In this document: positions 8,337 to 16,428 of the stretch, piece by piece | How positions within the stretch are numbered: position 1 is the first letter of the stretch | Layout: each line of letters starts with the position of its first letter | NCBI GenBank assembly: GCA_020055845.1 | Contig: JAGVIV010000086.1 | Location: forward strand, 1 to 33,937 | Source: Betaproteobacteria bacterium | GTDB taxonomy: Bacteria > Pseudomonadota > Gammaproteobacteria > Burkholderiales > Gallionellaceae | Length of the DNA: 33,937 bases | Direction of reading: 5' to 3' | The notes under the pieces: model-generated | Databases searched by the model: none | Told to the model about the DNA's origin: nothing | Seen by the model: only the letters and a program-made list of their open reading frames with translations | Translations under genes and position numbers: made by a program

Positions 8337-8701
8337 CAGCAACGCTTCCCGCCGAGCTGGAAGCGCTGGTCGGGCAGGCCGTGCTTGCCCTGCAACAGGA
8401 AGCCGAGCGCTTCACGGCGACGGGCAGCGCACCAAAAATAGAAGTTGCCGCCCTGCAGTTCACGCGCGTCATCGACCCCGGAAACCAACTGCCCGGCTAC
8501 GAAGGCGTATGGCGCAACGCGCGTAATGCCCGCTGCGGCACGCTCACCATCAACAGCGACGGCAGCTGCTTTGCCGAATATGATTTGTTTTGCCCGCACC
8601 CGCGCGATCCGCGCTGGTTCGTCGAAATGGTCACCGCATGGGGTCGCGCGGATGCCTTGCGCTGTGAAGCTAAATTGATTCCGAGTCCGGGAGATGAATG
8701 A
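8330..8701 (+). CDS. Unrecognised nif-operon protein (123 aa)
   Basis: I do not recognise a family with confidence. The ATG at 8330 lies inside the end of the [2Fe-2S] ferredoxin gene, and the stop overlaps the nifZ start, so it is embedded in the operon and probably translated by coupling. An open frame continues upstream to 8129, but that would overlap the ferredoxin heavily. The product is soluble. It has a helical N-terminal third, a central 'GYEGVWRNARNARCGTLTI' stretch, and four cysteines (near residues 73, 82, 90 and 113), two of them in 'GSCFAEYDLFCPHPRD'. The cysteine set makes metal binding or redox activity possible but unproven. Confidence 0.75.
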   Translation: MVAATLPAELEALVGQAVLALQQEAERFTATGSAPKIEVAALQFTRVIDPGNQLPGYEGVWRNARNARCGTLTINSDGSCFAEYDLFCPHPRDPRWFVEMVTAWGRADALRCEAKLIPSPGDE

Positions 8702-8973
8702 TGAGTAGATTTCAAATGGGCGATATGGTCTTCGCCGCGCAAGACCTGTTCAACGAGGCTCTGGAAGAGGATGGCAGCAGCGCTATCCCCGGTGTCGCGC
8801 CCGATGCCTTGCTGGTCAGCGCGGGCGCACGCGGTGTCGTCGTCAACGTCGGTCATGCGCAAGAGATGCCGAATGAGGAGATCTATCTGGTGCGTTTCGA
8901 AACAGATGCGGAGGGAACATTGGCCGAACCCATCGGTTGCCTGAGCGAAGAGTTGAACGAAGCCGGACAGTGA
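8698..8973 (+). CDS. nifZ: Nitrogen fixation protein NifZ
   Basis: NifZ helps complete the second P-cluster during MoFe-protein maturation. The 91-residue product shows the conserved stretch 'ALLVSAGARGVVVNVGHAQE' followed by 'EEIYLVRFE' (about residues 40-68), which is diagnostic of NifZ. Two ATGs in tandem (8698 and 8701) could start translation; the first overlaps the preceding stop. Its stop overlaps the start of the nitroreductase gene. The size is close to the short form of the family. Confidence 0.9.
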   Translation: MMSRFQMGDMVFAAQDLFNEALEEDGSSAIPGVAPDALLVSAGARGVVVNVGHAQEMPNEEIYLVRFETDAEGTLAEPIGCLSEELNEAGQ

Positions 8974-10502
8974 TGACCCGCCTCACCGCCGTGCTCGCGT
9001 ATCACGCGCGCAGCAAACATACGTCGGAGCGTTATGCCGCCGGCCCGGGCACGCTGGATTGGGATACACAACCCGCGGCATTTCGCGAATGGGCGGGTAC
9101 ACACCAACAGGCGCTGCCGCGCGAAGTGCAGATGTCCCACATCACTTGGGGCGAGCTGGCCGCCCCGCGCGCGGCGGCACCGTTTAACACGGCCAATCTC
9201 GGCTCCCTGCTGCGTTTGTGCGCGGGGCTAACGGCATGGAAAGAGTATGCCGGCGCGCGCTGGTCTTTGCGCGCCCACCCCTCCTCCGGCAATCTGCACC
9301 CCACCGAAACATGGCTCATCGCCGCGAATATTCCCGGACTGGAAGGCGGTCTTTACCACTACCAAAATCTGCACCATGCATTGGAACGACGCGCATGGAA
9401 CGATACGCAAGCAGCGCAGGGCGTATGGCTGGGATTCAGTTCCATCCACTGGCGCGAAGCCTGGAAATACGGCGAGCGCGCTTTTCGTTATTGCCAGCTC
9501 GACATGGGTCACGTGCTGGCCGCTGTCGCTTATGCCGCAGCATTGCACGGCTGGCGACCGCGTTTGTTAACGCTGGATTCCGCTAGCGTGGCCGGAACGC
9601 TGGGCGTGAATCGTGCAAATGATTTTATCGGAGTGGAGCATGAAGAAGCGGAAGTAATTCTTGCGCTGGATGCCTGCCCCGATGAGCCGCCACACAATTG
9701 GCAACACTGGGCCGGCAAACCCAATTTGCTGGATGCGCACCCCTTGTATCAATGGCCGGTGATAGAGGAAGTGGCCGAAGCGACACGCGGCACACTGCCT
9801 CTTGCGCACGGGACATCGCCAGCGTCCGCAACTTCAGCCGTGACAAACGACATCAGCGCAACACAAGTCATCTTGAAACGGCGCAGCGCACAGGCATTTG
9901 ACGGTCTCTCGGTGATGCCACTTGCCGTGTTCCAAAAAATGCTCGCCAGCCTGTTACCCGGCGGCTCGCCGGTGTGGGATATGTGGCCGCATACGGCACG
10001 CGTGCATCCGCTGATGATGGTGCATCGCGTCGCGGGTATGGCACCCGGTTTGTATGTGCTGCCGCGAACTGCGACACAGGTGGACGCACTCAAAACTGCG
10101 ATGCGCGAAACATTCACCTGGCAGCCCGTCGATACGCAGTTGCCGCTGTATCAGCTGATTGCGGCGCGCGCCGGCAAGACTGCACGTACCCTCTCCTGCC
10201 ATCAGGACATCGCTACGCAGTGCGCCGTCACTTTTATGCTGGTGGCGGAATTCGCCGCGCCCGTCGCCGCCGATCCTGCCGCTTACCGGCATCTGCATTG
10301 GGAAGCCGGCATGCTGGGGCATGTGCTCACACTGGAAGCAGAAGCGGCTGGATGGCGCGGCACGGGAATCGGTTGTTTCTTCGACGATGCCGATCACGAA
10401 GTGCTGGGACTTAAAGACGATTGCTTCCAAGTGCTCTACCACTATGCCATCGGCATGGCAGTGGATGACCCGCGTATCTCCACCCTGCCGGCTTACCCGT
10501 AA
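8973..10502 (+). CDS. SagB/ThcOx-family tandem nitroreductase-like oxidoreductase
   Basis: A 509-residue protein with two nitroreductase-fold halves. The first (about residues 1-255) carries 'RAHPSSGNLHPTETW', the flavin-binding region of SagB/ThcOx dehydrogenases. The second starts near 'ILKRRSAQAFDG' (about 302) and ends with 'GWRGTGIGCFFDD'. Such enzymes bind FMN; SagB-type members oxidise azoline rings in peptides, but no YcaO cyclodehydratase or precursor peptide is seen nearby. The ATG at 8973 overlaps the nifZ stop. Embedding in the nif operon suggests a flavin redox role in nitrogen fixation, which is inference. Confidence 0.85.
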   Translation: MTRLTAVLAYHARSKHTSERYAAGPGTLDWDTQPAAFREWAGTHQQALPREVQMSHITWGELAAPRAAAPFNTANLGSLLRLCAGLTAWKEYAGARWSLRAHPSSGNLHPTETWLIAANIPGLEGGLYHYQNLHHALERRAWNDTQAAQGVWLGFSSIHWREAWKYGERAFRYCQLDMGHVLAAVAYAAALHGWRPRLLTLDSASVAGTLGVNRANDFIGVEHEEAEVILALDACPDEPPHNWQHWAGKPNLLDAHPLYQWPVIEEVAEATRGTLPLAHGTSPASATSAVTNDISATQVILKRRSAQAFDGLSVMPLAVFQKMLASLLPGGSPVWDMWPHTARVHPLMMVHRVAGMAPGLYVLPRTATQVDALKTAMRETFTWQPVDTQLPLYQLIAARAGKTARTLSCHQDIATQCAVTFMLVAEFAAPVAADPAAYRHLHWEAGMLGHVLTLEAEAAGWRGTGIGCFFDDADHEVLGLKDDCFQVLYHYAIGMAVDDPRISTLPAYP

Positions 10503-10540
10503 AACATTTCAGCACAGGCCGACTTGCCACCCGAGGAATA

Positions 10541-11014
10541 ATGATGAACGAGCACGCACTTAAAGGCTGGCTACAACAAGCGGGTTTCAAAACCGCCGAT
10601 CCGCTGTCCGACAACATCGACAGCACTATCGCCAATGCCACTACGCCTCTGATGCACGCAGCACGCTTGGGCGAGCTCGACATCGTCAACGCGCTGTTGA
10701 CACTGGGTGCCGATGCGACATTACTGAATGCGGACAACAACGGTGCACTGTGGTTCGCCTGTTTCTCCGACAGCGAAGCTTGTGCCGCCGCGCTGATCGA
10801 TGCCGGTGCACCTCTCGACACCCAAAACATCAACGGGGCAACCGCCCTGATCTATTGCGCTTCGGCAGGCAAGACCCCGCTGGTTCAATTGCTTCTGACG
10901 GCGGGCGCAGATCCGCAGTTAATGACACTGGATGATTTCACCGCGCTGGAACTGGCCGCGAATCCGGGCTGCCTTAAATTACTCAAGAACGCACGGAATA
11001 CCGCCCATGCATGA
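10541..11014 (+). CDS. Ankyrin-repeat protein of the nif operon
   Basis: A 157-residue soluble protein with about four ankyrin repeats. 'TPLMHAARLGELDIVNALLTLGADATLLN' type units begin near residues 35, 68, 101 and 134. Ankyrin repeats mediate protein-protein contacts. The gene follows the nitroreductase after 38 bases and overlaps the next small gene by eight bases. It is therefore likely part of the nif transcript. Partner unknown; an interaction with a nif protein or with the neighbouring flavoenzyme is conjecture. Confidence 0.88.
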   Translation: MMNEHALKGWLQQAGFKTADPLSDNIDSTIANATTPLMHAARLGELDIVNALLTLGADATLLNADNNGALWFACFSDSEACAAALIDAGAPLDTQNINGATALIYCASAGKTPLVQLLLTAGADPQLMTLDDFTALELAANPGCLKLLKNARNTAHA

Positions 11015-11327
11015 ACAACAGCTCAGCATCCACAGCAGCCGCAATCGCATCCTCGGCAAACAAGTGCTTGTGCAATCCGGTGACACGATACTTTTACGGC
11101 TCACCCCGATAGAAGCCTCCAGCCTGTCTTTTGCCTTGGTCGCCGTACGCGACGGTGTCAGCCCGGAACGGGAGATCTATATGAGCCCCATCGCCAGCGA
11201 TAACGCATTCGACGGCGCTGTGCATGATGCAGGGATGAATATCACCATCGGCGCGATGGTTTGGGAATTGGATTGGGTCGCACTCGGCATTTTGGCAACG
11301 GCATTGGCCAAGGCTGTCGATGCATAA
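11007..11327 (+). CDS. Unrecognised small protein at the end of the nifE operon (106 aa)
   Basis: I do not recognise the family. The ATG at 11007 overlaps the 3' end of the ankyrin gene by eight bases, in a different frame, pointing to translational coupling. The 106-residue product has no cysteines and no clear membrane span. The C-terminal 30 residues (ITIGAMVWELDWVALGILATALAKAV) are moderately hydrophobic and might pack as a helix or attach to a membrane. It is the last gene of the run starting at nifE. No terminator is visible behind it. Confidence 0.72.
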   Translation: MHEQQLSIHSSRNRILGKQVLVQSGDTILLRLTPIEASSLSFALVAVRDGVSPEREIYMSPIASDNAFDGAVHDAGMNITIGAMVWELDWVALGILATALAKAVDA

Positions 11328-11332
11328 AGAAT

Positions 11333-11359
11333 TAAAGTTTCTCAAATAGCCACCGATAA
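11333..11359 (+). promoter_or_regulatory. Sigma28 (FliA) promoter for the chemoreceptor gene
   Basis: TAAAGTTT at 11333-11340 is followed after exactly 11 bases by ACCGATAA at 11352-11359. The FliA consensus is TAAAGTTT-N11-GCCGATAA, so only one base differs. It lies 62 bases upstream of the MCP start, so the chemoreceptor should belong to the flagellar/chemotaxis regulon rather than only to the nif transcript. Confidence 0.85.
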
Positions 11360-11421
11360 AACCATAGTAGGCGTAGGCCTATAAAGATTTTTGCCGTAAA
11401 TATCTGTCCCGGGAGGACAAC

Positions 11422-13059
11422 ATGTTAGATAAGTTCAGCCTCAAACAGCGCTTTGCCGTATTGATCACCGTTGTCGTCCTGGGCCTCACCGTACTGGGCG
11501 GCTGGCTGTTCGTAACACTGGAAGAGATGAAAGTCGGCGGGCCGGTGTATAGCCGCGTCGTACTGGGCAAGGATCTTGTGGCGGACATACTGCCGCCGCC
11601 CGAATACATACTGGAATCCTATCTGGTCGTGCTACAGATGGCGCACGGACGACCGGAAGAGATGAGCGCGCTGAGCGAGCGACTCAAAGCCCTGCATGCC
11701 GACTACAACACGCGCCATGAATTCTGGAAGCTACAAACACTGGATAACACCATCAAGCAAACCCTCACGGATACTGCGCATGTCCCTGCCGTGCGTTTTT
11801 ACGAAATCGCGGAACAACGTTTTCTTCCCGCGGCGCTCTTGGGCAACCATGATGCTATGGCCGACGCCCTGAAACCCATGGTCAGCGCCTACGAAGAACA
11901 CCGTGCTGCCATCGATACTGTAGTCAAGCTTACCAACGAGGACAATGCCCGTATCGAAGCCGGTGCCGCCGCCGCAATGCAGCGCGCAAACTGGGGCGTA
12001 CTAGCGGTGTTTATTGCGACTCTCGGCCTATCCATCGCGGTCGCGATGCTAGTCGCCAACAGTGTTATGCAGCGGCTCGGCGGCGAGCCAACCTACGCCG
12101 CGGAAATTGCCGCGCGTATCGCCAAAGGCGATCTGAGCATGAACATCAAAGTCGACGCAAAAGACCAAGATAGTCTGATTGCGTCGCTTGCTTCCATGCA
12201 GACGCAATTGCGCAATATGATGACCGAGCTGCGCGATAGTTCACAAACCCTGTTCCGCTCTTCCGGCGAGCTCGCCACCACCATGAGCAATCTGTCCGAC
12301 TCCGGCAAAGCACAGTCGGACTCGGCAACCAGCATGGCTGCCAGTGTGGAAGAGATGACCGTGAGTATCGGTCATATCAGCGAACGCGCCGAAGAGGCCC
12401 ACCATATGTCTGAAGATGCCGGGGAAAAATCCAGCGCCTCCAGCCTCGTCGTGCAACAGTCCGCGGACGAGATGCGCCGCATCTCCGAATCCGTGACCGA
12501 GGCCGCACAGAAAATATCGGCATTGGAATCGGCTGCGACAGAAATCTCCACCATCGTCAAAGTCATTCACGAGATTGCCGACCAGACCAACTTGCTTGCG
12601 CTCAATGCGGCTATCGAGGCCGCGCGCGCGGGCGAACAGGGACGCGGCTTTGCCGTGGTGGCGGACGAGGTGCGCAAGCTGGCGGAACGCACCGGGCAAT
12701 CGACACAAGAAATCGCCACGATGGTCGAACGTATACAGGGCATCACTCAGGAAGCGGTCAACGGCATGTCGATGAATGTCACCCAGGTGAATCAGAGCGC
12801 GGGACTCGCGCAACAAACCGGTTTGTCCATCAACGATATTCAGGAAGCCTCGCAACGCGTGCTCGTTGCCGTGAACGATATGGCCTCGGCGCTTTCGCAA
12901 CAATCGGCGGCATCACAGGACATCGCGCGCGGAGTCGAACATATCGCGCAAATGACCGAATCTTCTTCCTCCGCCATGGTGCAGGCTTCCGCCCTGGCCG
13001 GCACGCTGGAACACTCGGCCCGCGAATTGGACGGCATCGTCGGACGCTTCAAACTTTAA
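11422..13059 (+). CDS. Methyl-accepting chemotaxis protein
   Basis: Transmembrane chemoreceptor of 545 residues. An N-terminal helix (about 14-33) and a second (about 193-213) bracket a periplasmic sensor of about 155 residues rich in helices, resembling a four-helix-bundle type. A HAMP segment follows ([22 protein letters not shown] region, about 218-270). The signalling tip at about residues 384-424 carries the highly conserved '[19 protein letters not shown]' and '[16 protein letters not shown]'. The ribosome site GGGAGG lies just before the ATG. There is no CheW-binding partner gene nearby. The ligand cannot be predicted. Confidence 0.95.
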   Translation: MLDKFSLKQRFAVLITVVVLGLTVLGGWLFVTLEEMKVGGPVYSRVVLGKDLVADILPPPEYILESYLVVLQMAHGRPEEMSALSERLKALHADYNTRHEFWKLQTLDNTIKQTLTDTAHVPAVRFYEIAEQRFLPAALLGNHDAMADALKPMVSAYEEHRAAIDTVVKLTNEDNARIEAGAAAAMQRANWGVLAVFIATLGLSIAVAMLVANSVMQRLGGEPTYAAEIAARIAKGDLSMNIKVDAKDQDSLIASLASMQTQLRNMMTELRDSSQTLFRSSGELATTMSNLSDSGKAQSDSATSMAASVEEMTVSIGHISERAEEAHHMSEDAGEKSSASSLVVQQSADEMRRISESVTEAAQKISALESAATEISTIVKVIHEIADQTNLLALNAAIEAARAGEQGRGFAVVADEVRKLAERTGQSTQEIATMVERIQGITQEAVNGMSMNVTQVNQSAGLAQQTGLSINDIQEASQRVLVAVNDMASALSQQSAASQDIARGVEHIAQMTESSSSAMVQASALAGTLEHSARELDGIVGRFKL

Positions 13060-13072
13060 GCTCGGACTGCCT

Positions 13073-13087
13073 GCCCCTCTGCGGGGC
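13073..13087. terminator. Possible hairpin between convergent MCP and Anbu genes
   Basis: GCCCC at 13073-13077 and GGGGC at 13083-13087 form a short GC-rich hairpin filling the 28-base gap between two convergent genes. No strong U-tract follows on either strand, so this is at best a weak bidirectional terminator. Confidence 0.35.
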
Positions 13088-13816
13088 TTAGTTCTCCCAG
13101 GGGAAACGCGGCAGATTCTCCAGCGCCTGCACCAGCCCGTGATTCCATGCTTCTGAAAGCTGCTTCGCGAACGGGTCATTTTCGGTCATGGTGATGCGCT
13201 GGCCAAAATCCAGCCGGTCTTTCTCATAGATCAAAAGATCAATTGGCGGACCGACGGTGAGATTACTGCGCGTGGTCGAATTCATGGACACCAGCGCGCA
13301 ACGGGCGGCGTGTGCCAGCGGCGTGTTGCGTTTGATGATGCGGTCGAGAATCGGTTTCCCGTATTTGACTTCGCCGATTTGCAGAAAGGGATGTTCGTCC
13401 GATTCGTGGATGTAATTGCCTTGCGGATAGATGAGCAAGGTCTCGGGACGTGCGCCTGCCACTTGTCCGCCGAGTATAAACGTGGCCTCAAAATTGGTAT
13501 TCGCCGTATCGCGGCTGCTGTGCTGCCTCTGCACATTGGCGCTGATATTGGCGATGTAGTCGGAGGCCATGAGCATATTCGGCACGTTGCGCAAATTGAC
13601 CGGCGCATCACTCTCGATGTCACTCCACAGGCGCTTGATCACCGACTGGGTGGTGGCCAGGTTCCCCGCGGACAGCAACACAAAACTGCGCTCACCCGGC
13701 CACACGAAAGAATGCATCTTGGAGTAAATCGAAATATTGTCGAATCCTGCATTGGTGCGGGAGTCGGAACAAAAGACCAGTCCCTGATCGGTATTGATGG
13801 CAACGCAATAAGTCAT
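13088..13816 (-). CDS. Anbu (ancestral beta subunit) proteasome-type peptidase
   Basis: A 242-residue Ntn-hydrolase of the Anbu family, a bacterial proteasome beta-subunit homologue. The start 'MTYCVAINTDQGLVFCSDSRTNAGFDNIS' places the expected nucleophile Thr2 directly after the initiator Met. 'SDSRTNAG' and 'LLSAGNLATTQ' match the family. The gene is the last of a three-gene set with alpha-E and circularly permuted ATP-grasp genes, an arrangement known from many proteobacteria. A transglutaminase-like gene that often completes the set is not present here. Substrate and physiological role of Anbu are not settled. Confidence 0.93.
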   Translation of the reverse strand: MTYCVAINTDQGLVFCSDSRTNAGFDNISIYSKMHSFVWPGERSFVLLSAGNLATTQSVIKRLWSDIESDAPVNLRNVPNMLMASDYIANISANVQRQHSSRDTANTNFEATFILGGQVAGARPETLLIYPQGNYIHESDEHPFLQIGEVKYGKPILDRIIKRNTPLAHAARCALVSMNSTTRSNLTVGPPIDLLIYEKDRLDFGQRITMTENDPFAKQLSEAWNHGLVQALENLPRFPWEN

Positions 13817-13878
13817 GTTGGTTAGTACGGTGAGTTATGTTGGAAAGTCGTATTCGTTTGACACTAACACGCCGTCAG

Positions 13879-14865
13879 TCACTGGGCAAACGCAAATTCA
13901 CTTTGGTCGGTCTTAATTCCCGCTCCGTCGCCATGCCACGCATGAAAATAATTTTGTGTCACGGCGCTGTGTACCTCAGCCAGATCGGCTTGCAGCACAT
14001 CCAAATATTCGTGCATCGCAAGCGTACCGAGATCCTCCGTATTGCGCTGCGCAATCTTGATGCGCAAGTGCGCGACGAGCTGCTGCAATTGCCGCGACCG
14101 GGGCAAAAGCTTGATACAGGATTCGATTTCGGACAGACAGTGCACGACGCTACGCGGAAAACGCATGTCCCCCAGCAGGAAATTGAATACCGCGTTACCG
14201 CTCACGTTCATGCTAATGAGGCGGCGATAGTTCTGGTAGGCAGATAGCGAGTTCAGCGTGCTCATCCACACGCGCTCCATCAGCGGCTCATGCAGCACGC
14301 TGTCTTCGGGGAATTGCACCGCAGAGTTAAGGTCGAGAATACGCGTAGTCATATCGGCGCGCTCGATGTTGCGCCCCAGTTTGATGACTTGGTAGGCGAA
14401 GTCGAGCGCCATCGTGCCTGACACCAATCCCACGATGGCATGCCGCTGCTCGATGATGTTGTTGAGCACCATGTAACGGTCGCGGCGGCTGCGGCAGGCG
14501 AGCCCGGCGTTGTCGCGCACGTACAAATACAGGCTGTTGATACGTTCCCACATTTCGGCGGGCAGCACTTCACGCAGCGTGCGGGTGTTCTCGCGGGCAT
14601 ATTGCACACACGACAGGATAGAGCTCGGGTTGCGGATGTCCTCGATCAGAAAACGCATGATGGACTCTTCGTTCGCCTCGGGATAATTTTGCTGAAAATG
14701 GTTTTCCAGCCCGGCGATTTCGATCAGATTGTTCCAGCCGAAGGTCGCGCCCAGCGGCAGGTCGAGCAGCACGTGGGTGGTGCTGTTGATGAGGCGGGCG
14801 GTGTTTTCGGCGCGCTCCAGATAGCGCGCCATCCAGTACAGATTTTCCGCGGCGCGGGCTAGCAT
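13879..14865 (-). CDS. Alpha-E domain-containing protein (DUF403)
   Basis: A 328-residue all-helical protein of the alpha-E family, which travels with circularly permuted ATP-grasp proteins. The first residues 'MLARAAENLYWMARYLERAENTARLI' are the family hallmark. The ATG at 14865 has an AGGAGAA ribosome site and overlaps the ATP-grasp stop by seven bases, suggesting coupled translation. Comparative work has proposed that these sets make or attach peptide-like modifications, but the reaction is not established. The gap to Anbu is 62 bases. Confidence 0.93.
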   Translation of the reverse strand: MLARAAENLYWMARYLERAENTARLINSTTHVLLDLPLGATFGWNNLIEIAGLENHFQQNYPEANEESIMRFLIEDIRNPSSILSCVQYARENTRTLREVLPAEMWERINSLYLYVRDNAGLACRSRRDRYMVLNNIIEQRHAIVGLVSGTMALDFAYQVIKLGRNIERADMTTRILDLNSAVQFPEDSVLHEPLMERVWMSTLNSLSAYQNYRRLISMNVSGNAVFNFLLGDMRFPRSVVHCLSEIESCIKLLPRSRQLQQLVAHLRIKIAQRNTEDLGTLAMHEYLDVLQADLAEVHSAVTQNYFHAWHGDGAGIKTDQSEFAFAQ

Positions 14866-16316
14866 GATTGTTCTCCTTCTTCGACGATCCAGGTATCTTT
14901 GCTGCCGCCGCCCTGCGATGAGTTCACCACCAGCGAACCTTTACGCAAGGCCACGCGCGTCAGCCCGCCTGTGGTGGCGTAGAGCTTGTCCGCTTGCAGC
15001 ACGAAGGGACGCAGATCAAGGTGGCGCGGTGCCAGTTGCCCGTCCACCAGCGTAGGGGCGGTGGAAATATCCAGCGTCGGTTGCGCCATGTAGTTGCGTG
15101 GGTTGGCGCGGATCAGTTCGGCGAATTGCGCGCGCTCTTCCGGCGTGGCGCGCGGGCCGATCAACATGCCGTAACCGCCCGATTCGTTGGCCGGTTTGAC
15201 CACCAGTTTGTCCAGATTGGCGAGCACATATTCGCGCTGGTCATCGTACATGCAAAGATAGCTGGGCACGTTGGCAAGAATGGGGTCTTCGTTCAGGTAG
15301 TAGCGAATGATCTCGGGCACGAAGGCGTACACCACCTTGTCGTCCGCCACGCCCGCACCGGGTGCGTTGGCGATTCCCACCTTGCCGCTGCGCCAGGCAC
15401 GCATCAGGCCGCGCACGCCTAGCGTTGAATCGGGGTTGAACACTTCAGGATCAAGGAAGGCATCGTCGATGCGGCGGTAGATCACGTCCACGCGCTGCAA
15501 TCCCGAGATACTTTTCAGATACACCACGTCATCATCACCCACCAACAAGTCCGAGCCCTCCACCAGATACGCGCCCATCTGCTGCGCCAGATAGCTGTGC
15601 TCGAAATAGGCCGAGTTGTAGATGCCGGGGGTGAGCACGGCGATCACCGGCTGCTCGCCCGCACGCGGCGACAAGGCAGCCAGCATCTGATAAAGCTGTG
15701 TGGGGTAATCGTCGATAGGCAGGATATTCGTGGTGCGAAACACTTCCGGGAAGATACGCTTCATGATCTGGCGGTTTTCCAGCATGTAAGACACACCGGA
15801 GGGAACGCGCAGATTGTCTTCCAGCACATACACCGTGCCGTCGCTGTCGCGCACCAGATCAGTGCCGCAAATGTGTGCCCACACGCCAAAGCGGGGCGTG
15901 ATGCCGATGCACTGCGGGCGGAAATTGCCCGACCCCGCAAGCACTTCGACCGGAAACACGCCGTCTTTGACGATGCGCTGCTCGTTATACAAATCGTTGA
16001 TGAACAGATTCAAGGCTTTCAGGCGCTGCTTAAGCCCAGCCTGTATACGCTCCCACTCCTTGCGTCCCATCACGCGCGGGATAGGATCGAACGGCCAGGC
16101 GCGGTCGATGTTGCCGGAGTCGCTATAGATGGTGAAGGTGATGCCCATCGCCATAATCGTGGTATCCACCGCCTCACAGCGCGCAGTCAGCTCGGCCTTG
16201 TCCAACGAATTCAGATAATCAAATAAGGGCTGCGCTGCCGCACGCGGCTGCAGCGTGTTATCCAGCAATTCATCGAAAGCGGTATTCAGGGCATATTCCG
16301 AAGCGGAGAGTTCCAT
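14859..16316 (-). CDS. Circularly permuted type-2 ATP-grasp protein
   Basis: A 485-residue protein of the circularly permuted ATP-grasp family (formerly DUF404/DUF407). Features include 'RPQCIGITPRFGVWAHICGTDLVRDSDG' (about residues 132-160), 'VLEDNLRVPSGVSYMLENR' with acidic metal-binding residues, 'VVKPANESGGYGMLIGP' (about 370-388) and the C-terminal 'VVNSSQGGGSKDTWIVEE'. ATP-grasp enzymes form amide or thioester bonds through acyl phosphates. It is the first gene of the ATP-grasp/alpha-E/Anbu set. A sigma54-like motif lies 36-50 bases upstream. Confidence 0.95.
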   Translation of the reverse strand: MELSASEYALNTAFDELLDNTLQPRAAAQPLFDYLNSLDKAELTARCEAVDTTIMAMGITFTIYSDSGNIDRAWPFDPIPRVMGRKEWERIQAGLKQRLKALNLFINDLYNEQRIVKDGVFPVEVLAGSGNFRPQCIGITPRFGVWAHICGTDLVRDSDGTVYVLEDNLRVPSGVSYMLENRQIMKRIFPEVFRTTNILPIDDYPTQLYQMLAALSPRAGEQPVIAVLTPGIYNSAYFEHSYLAQQMGAYLVEGSDLLVGDDDVVYLKSISGLQRVDVIYRRIDDAFLDPEVFNPDSTLGVRGLMRAWRSGKVGIANAPGAGVADDKVVYAFVPEIIRYYLNEDPILANVPSYLCMYDDQREYVLANLDKLVVKPANESGGYGMLIGPRATPEERAQFAELIRANPRNYMAQPTLDISTAPTLVDGQLAPRHLDLRPFVLQADKLYATTGGLTRVALRKGSLVVNSSQGGGSKDTWIVEEGEQSC

Positions 16317-16351
16317 AGTGTGCTTTTGTAGTTTTTCCTACACAACACTAA

Positions 16352-16366
16352 GCGAATACTGTGCCA
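16352..16366 (-). promoter_or_regulatory. Sigma54-like promoter motif upstream of the ATP-grasp/alpha-E/Anbu unit
   Basis: Read on the minus strand the site is TGGCACAGTATTCGC. The -24 element TGGCAC is perfect and GG-N10-GC spacing is exact (GG at 16365-16364, GC at 16353-16352). Only the -12 box deviates (TCGC for TTGC). The predicted start near 16340 gives a leader of about 24 nt. I found no TGT-N10-ACA site in the next 200 bases upstream, so an activator is not identified. Confidence 0.5.
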
Positions 16367-16428
16367 CATCAGGACATCGAAGCAGGGAGCCTTAATTTCG
16401 GAGCACATACAGGCTTGCTTAGGGCCTG

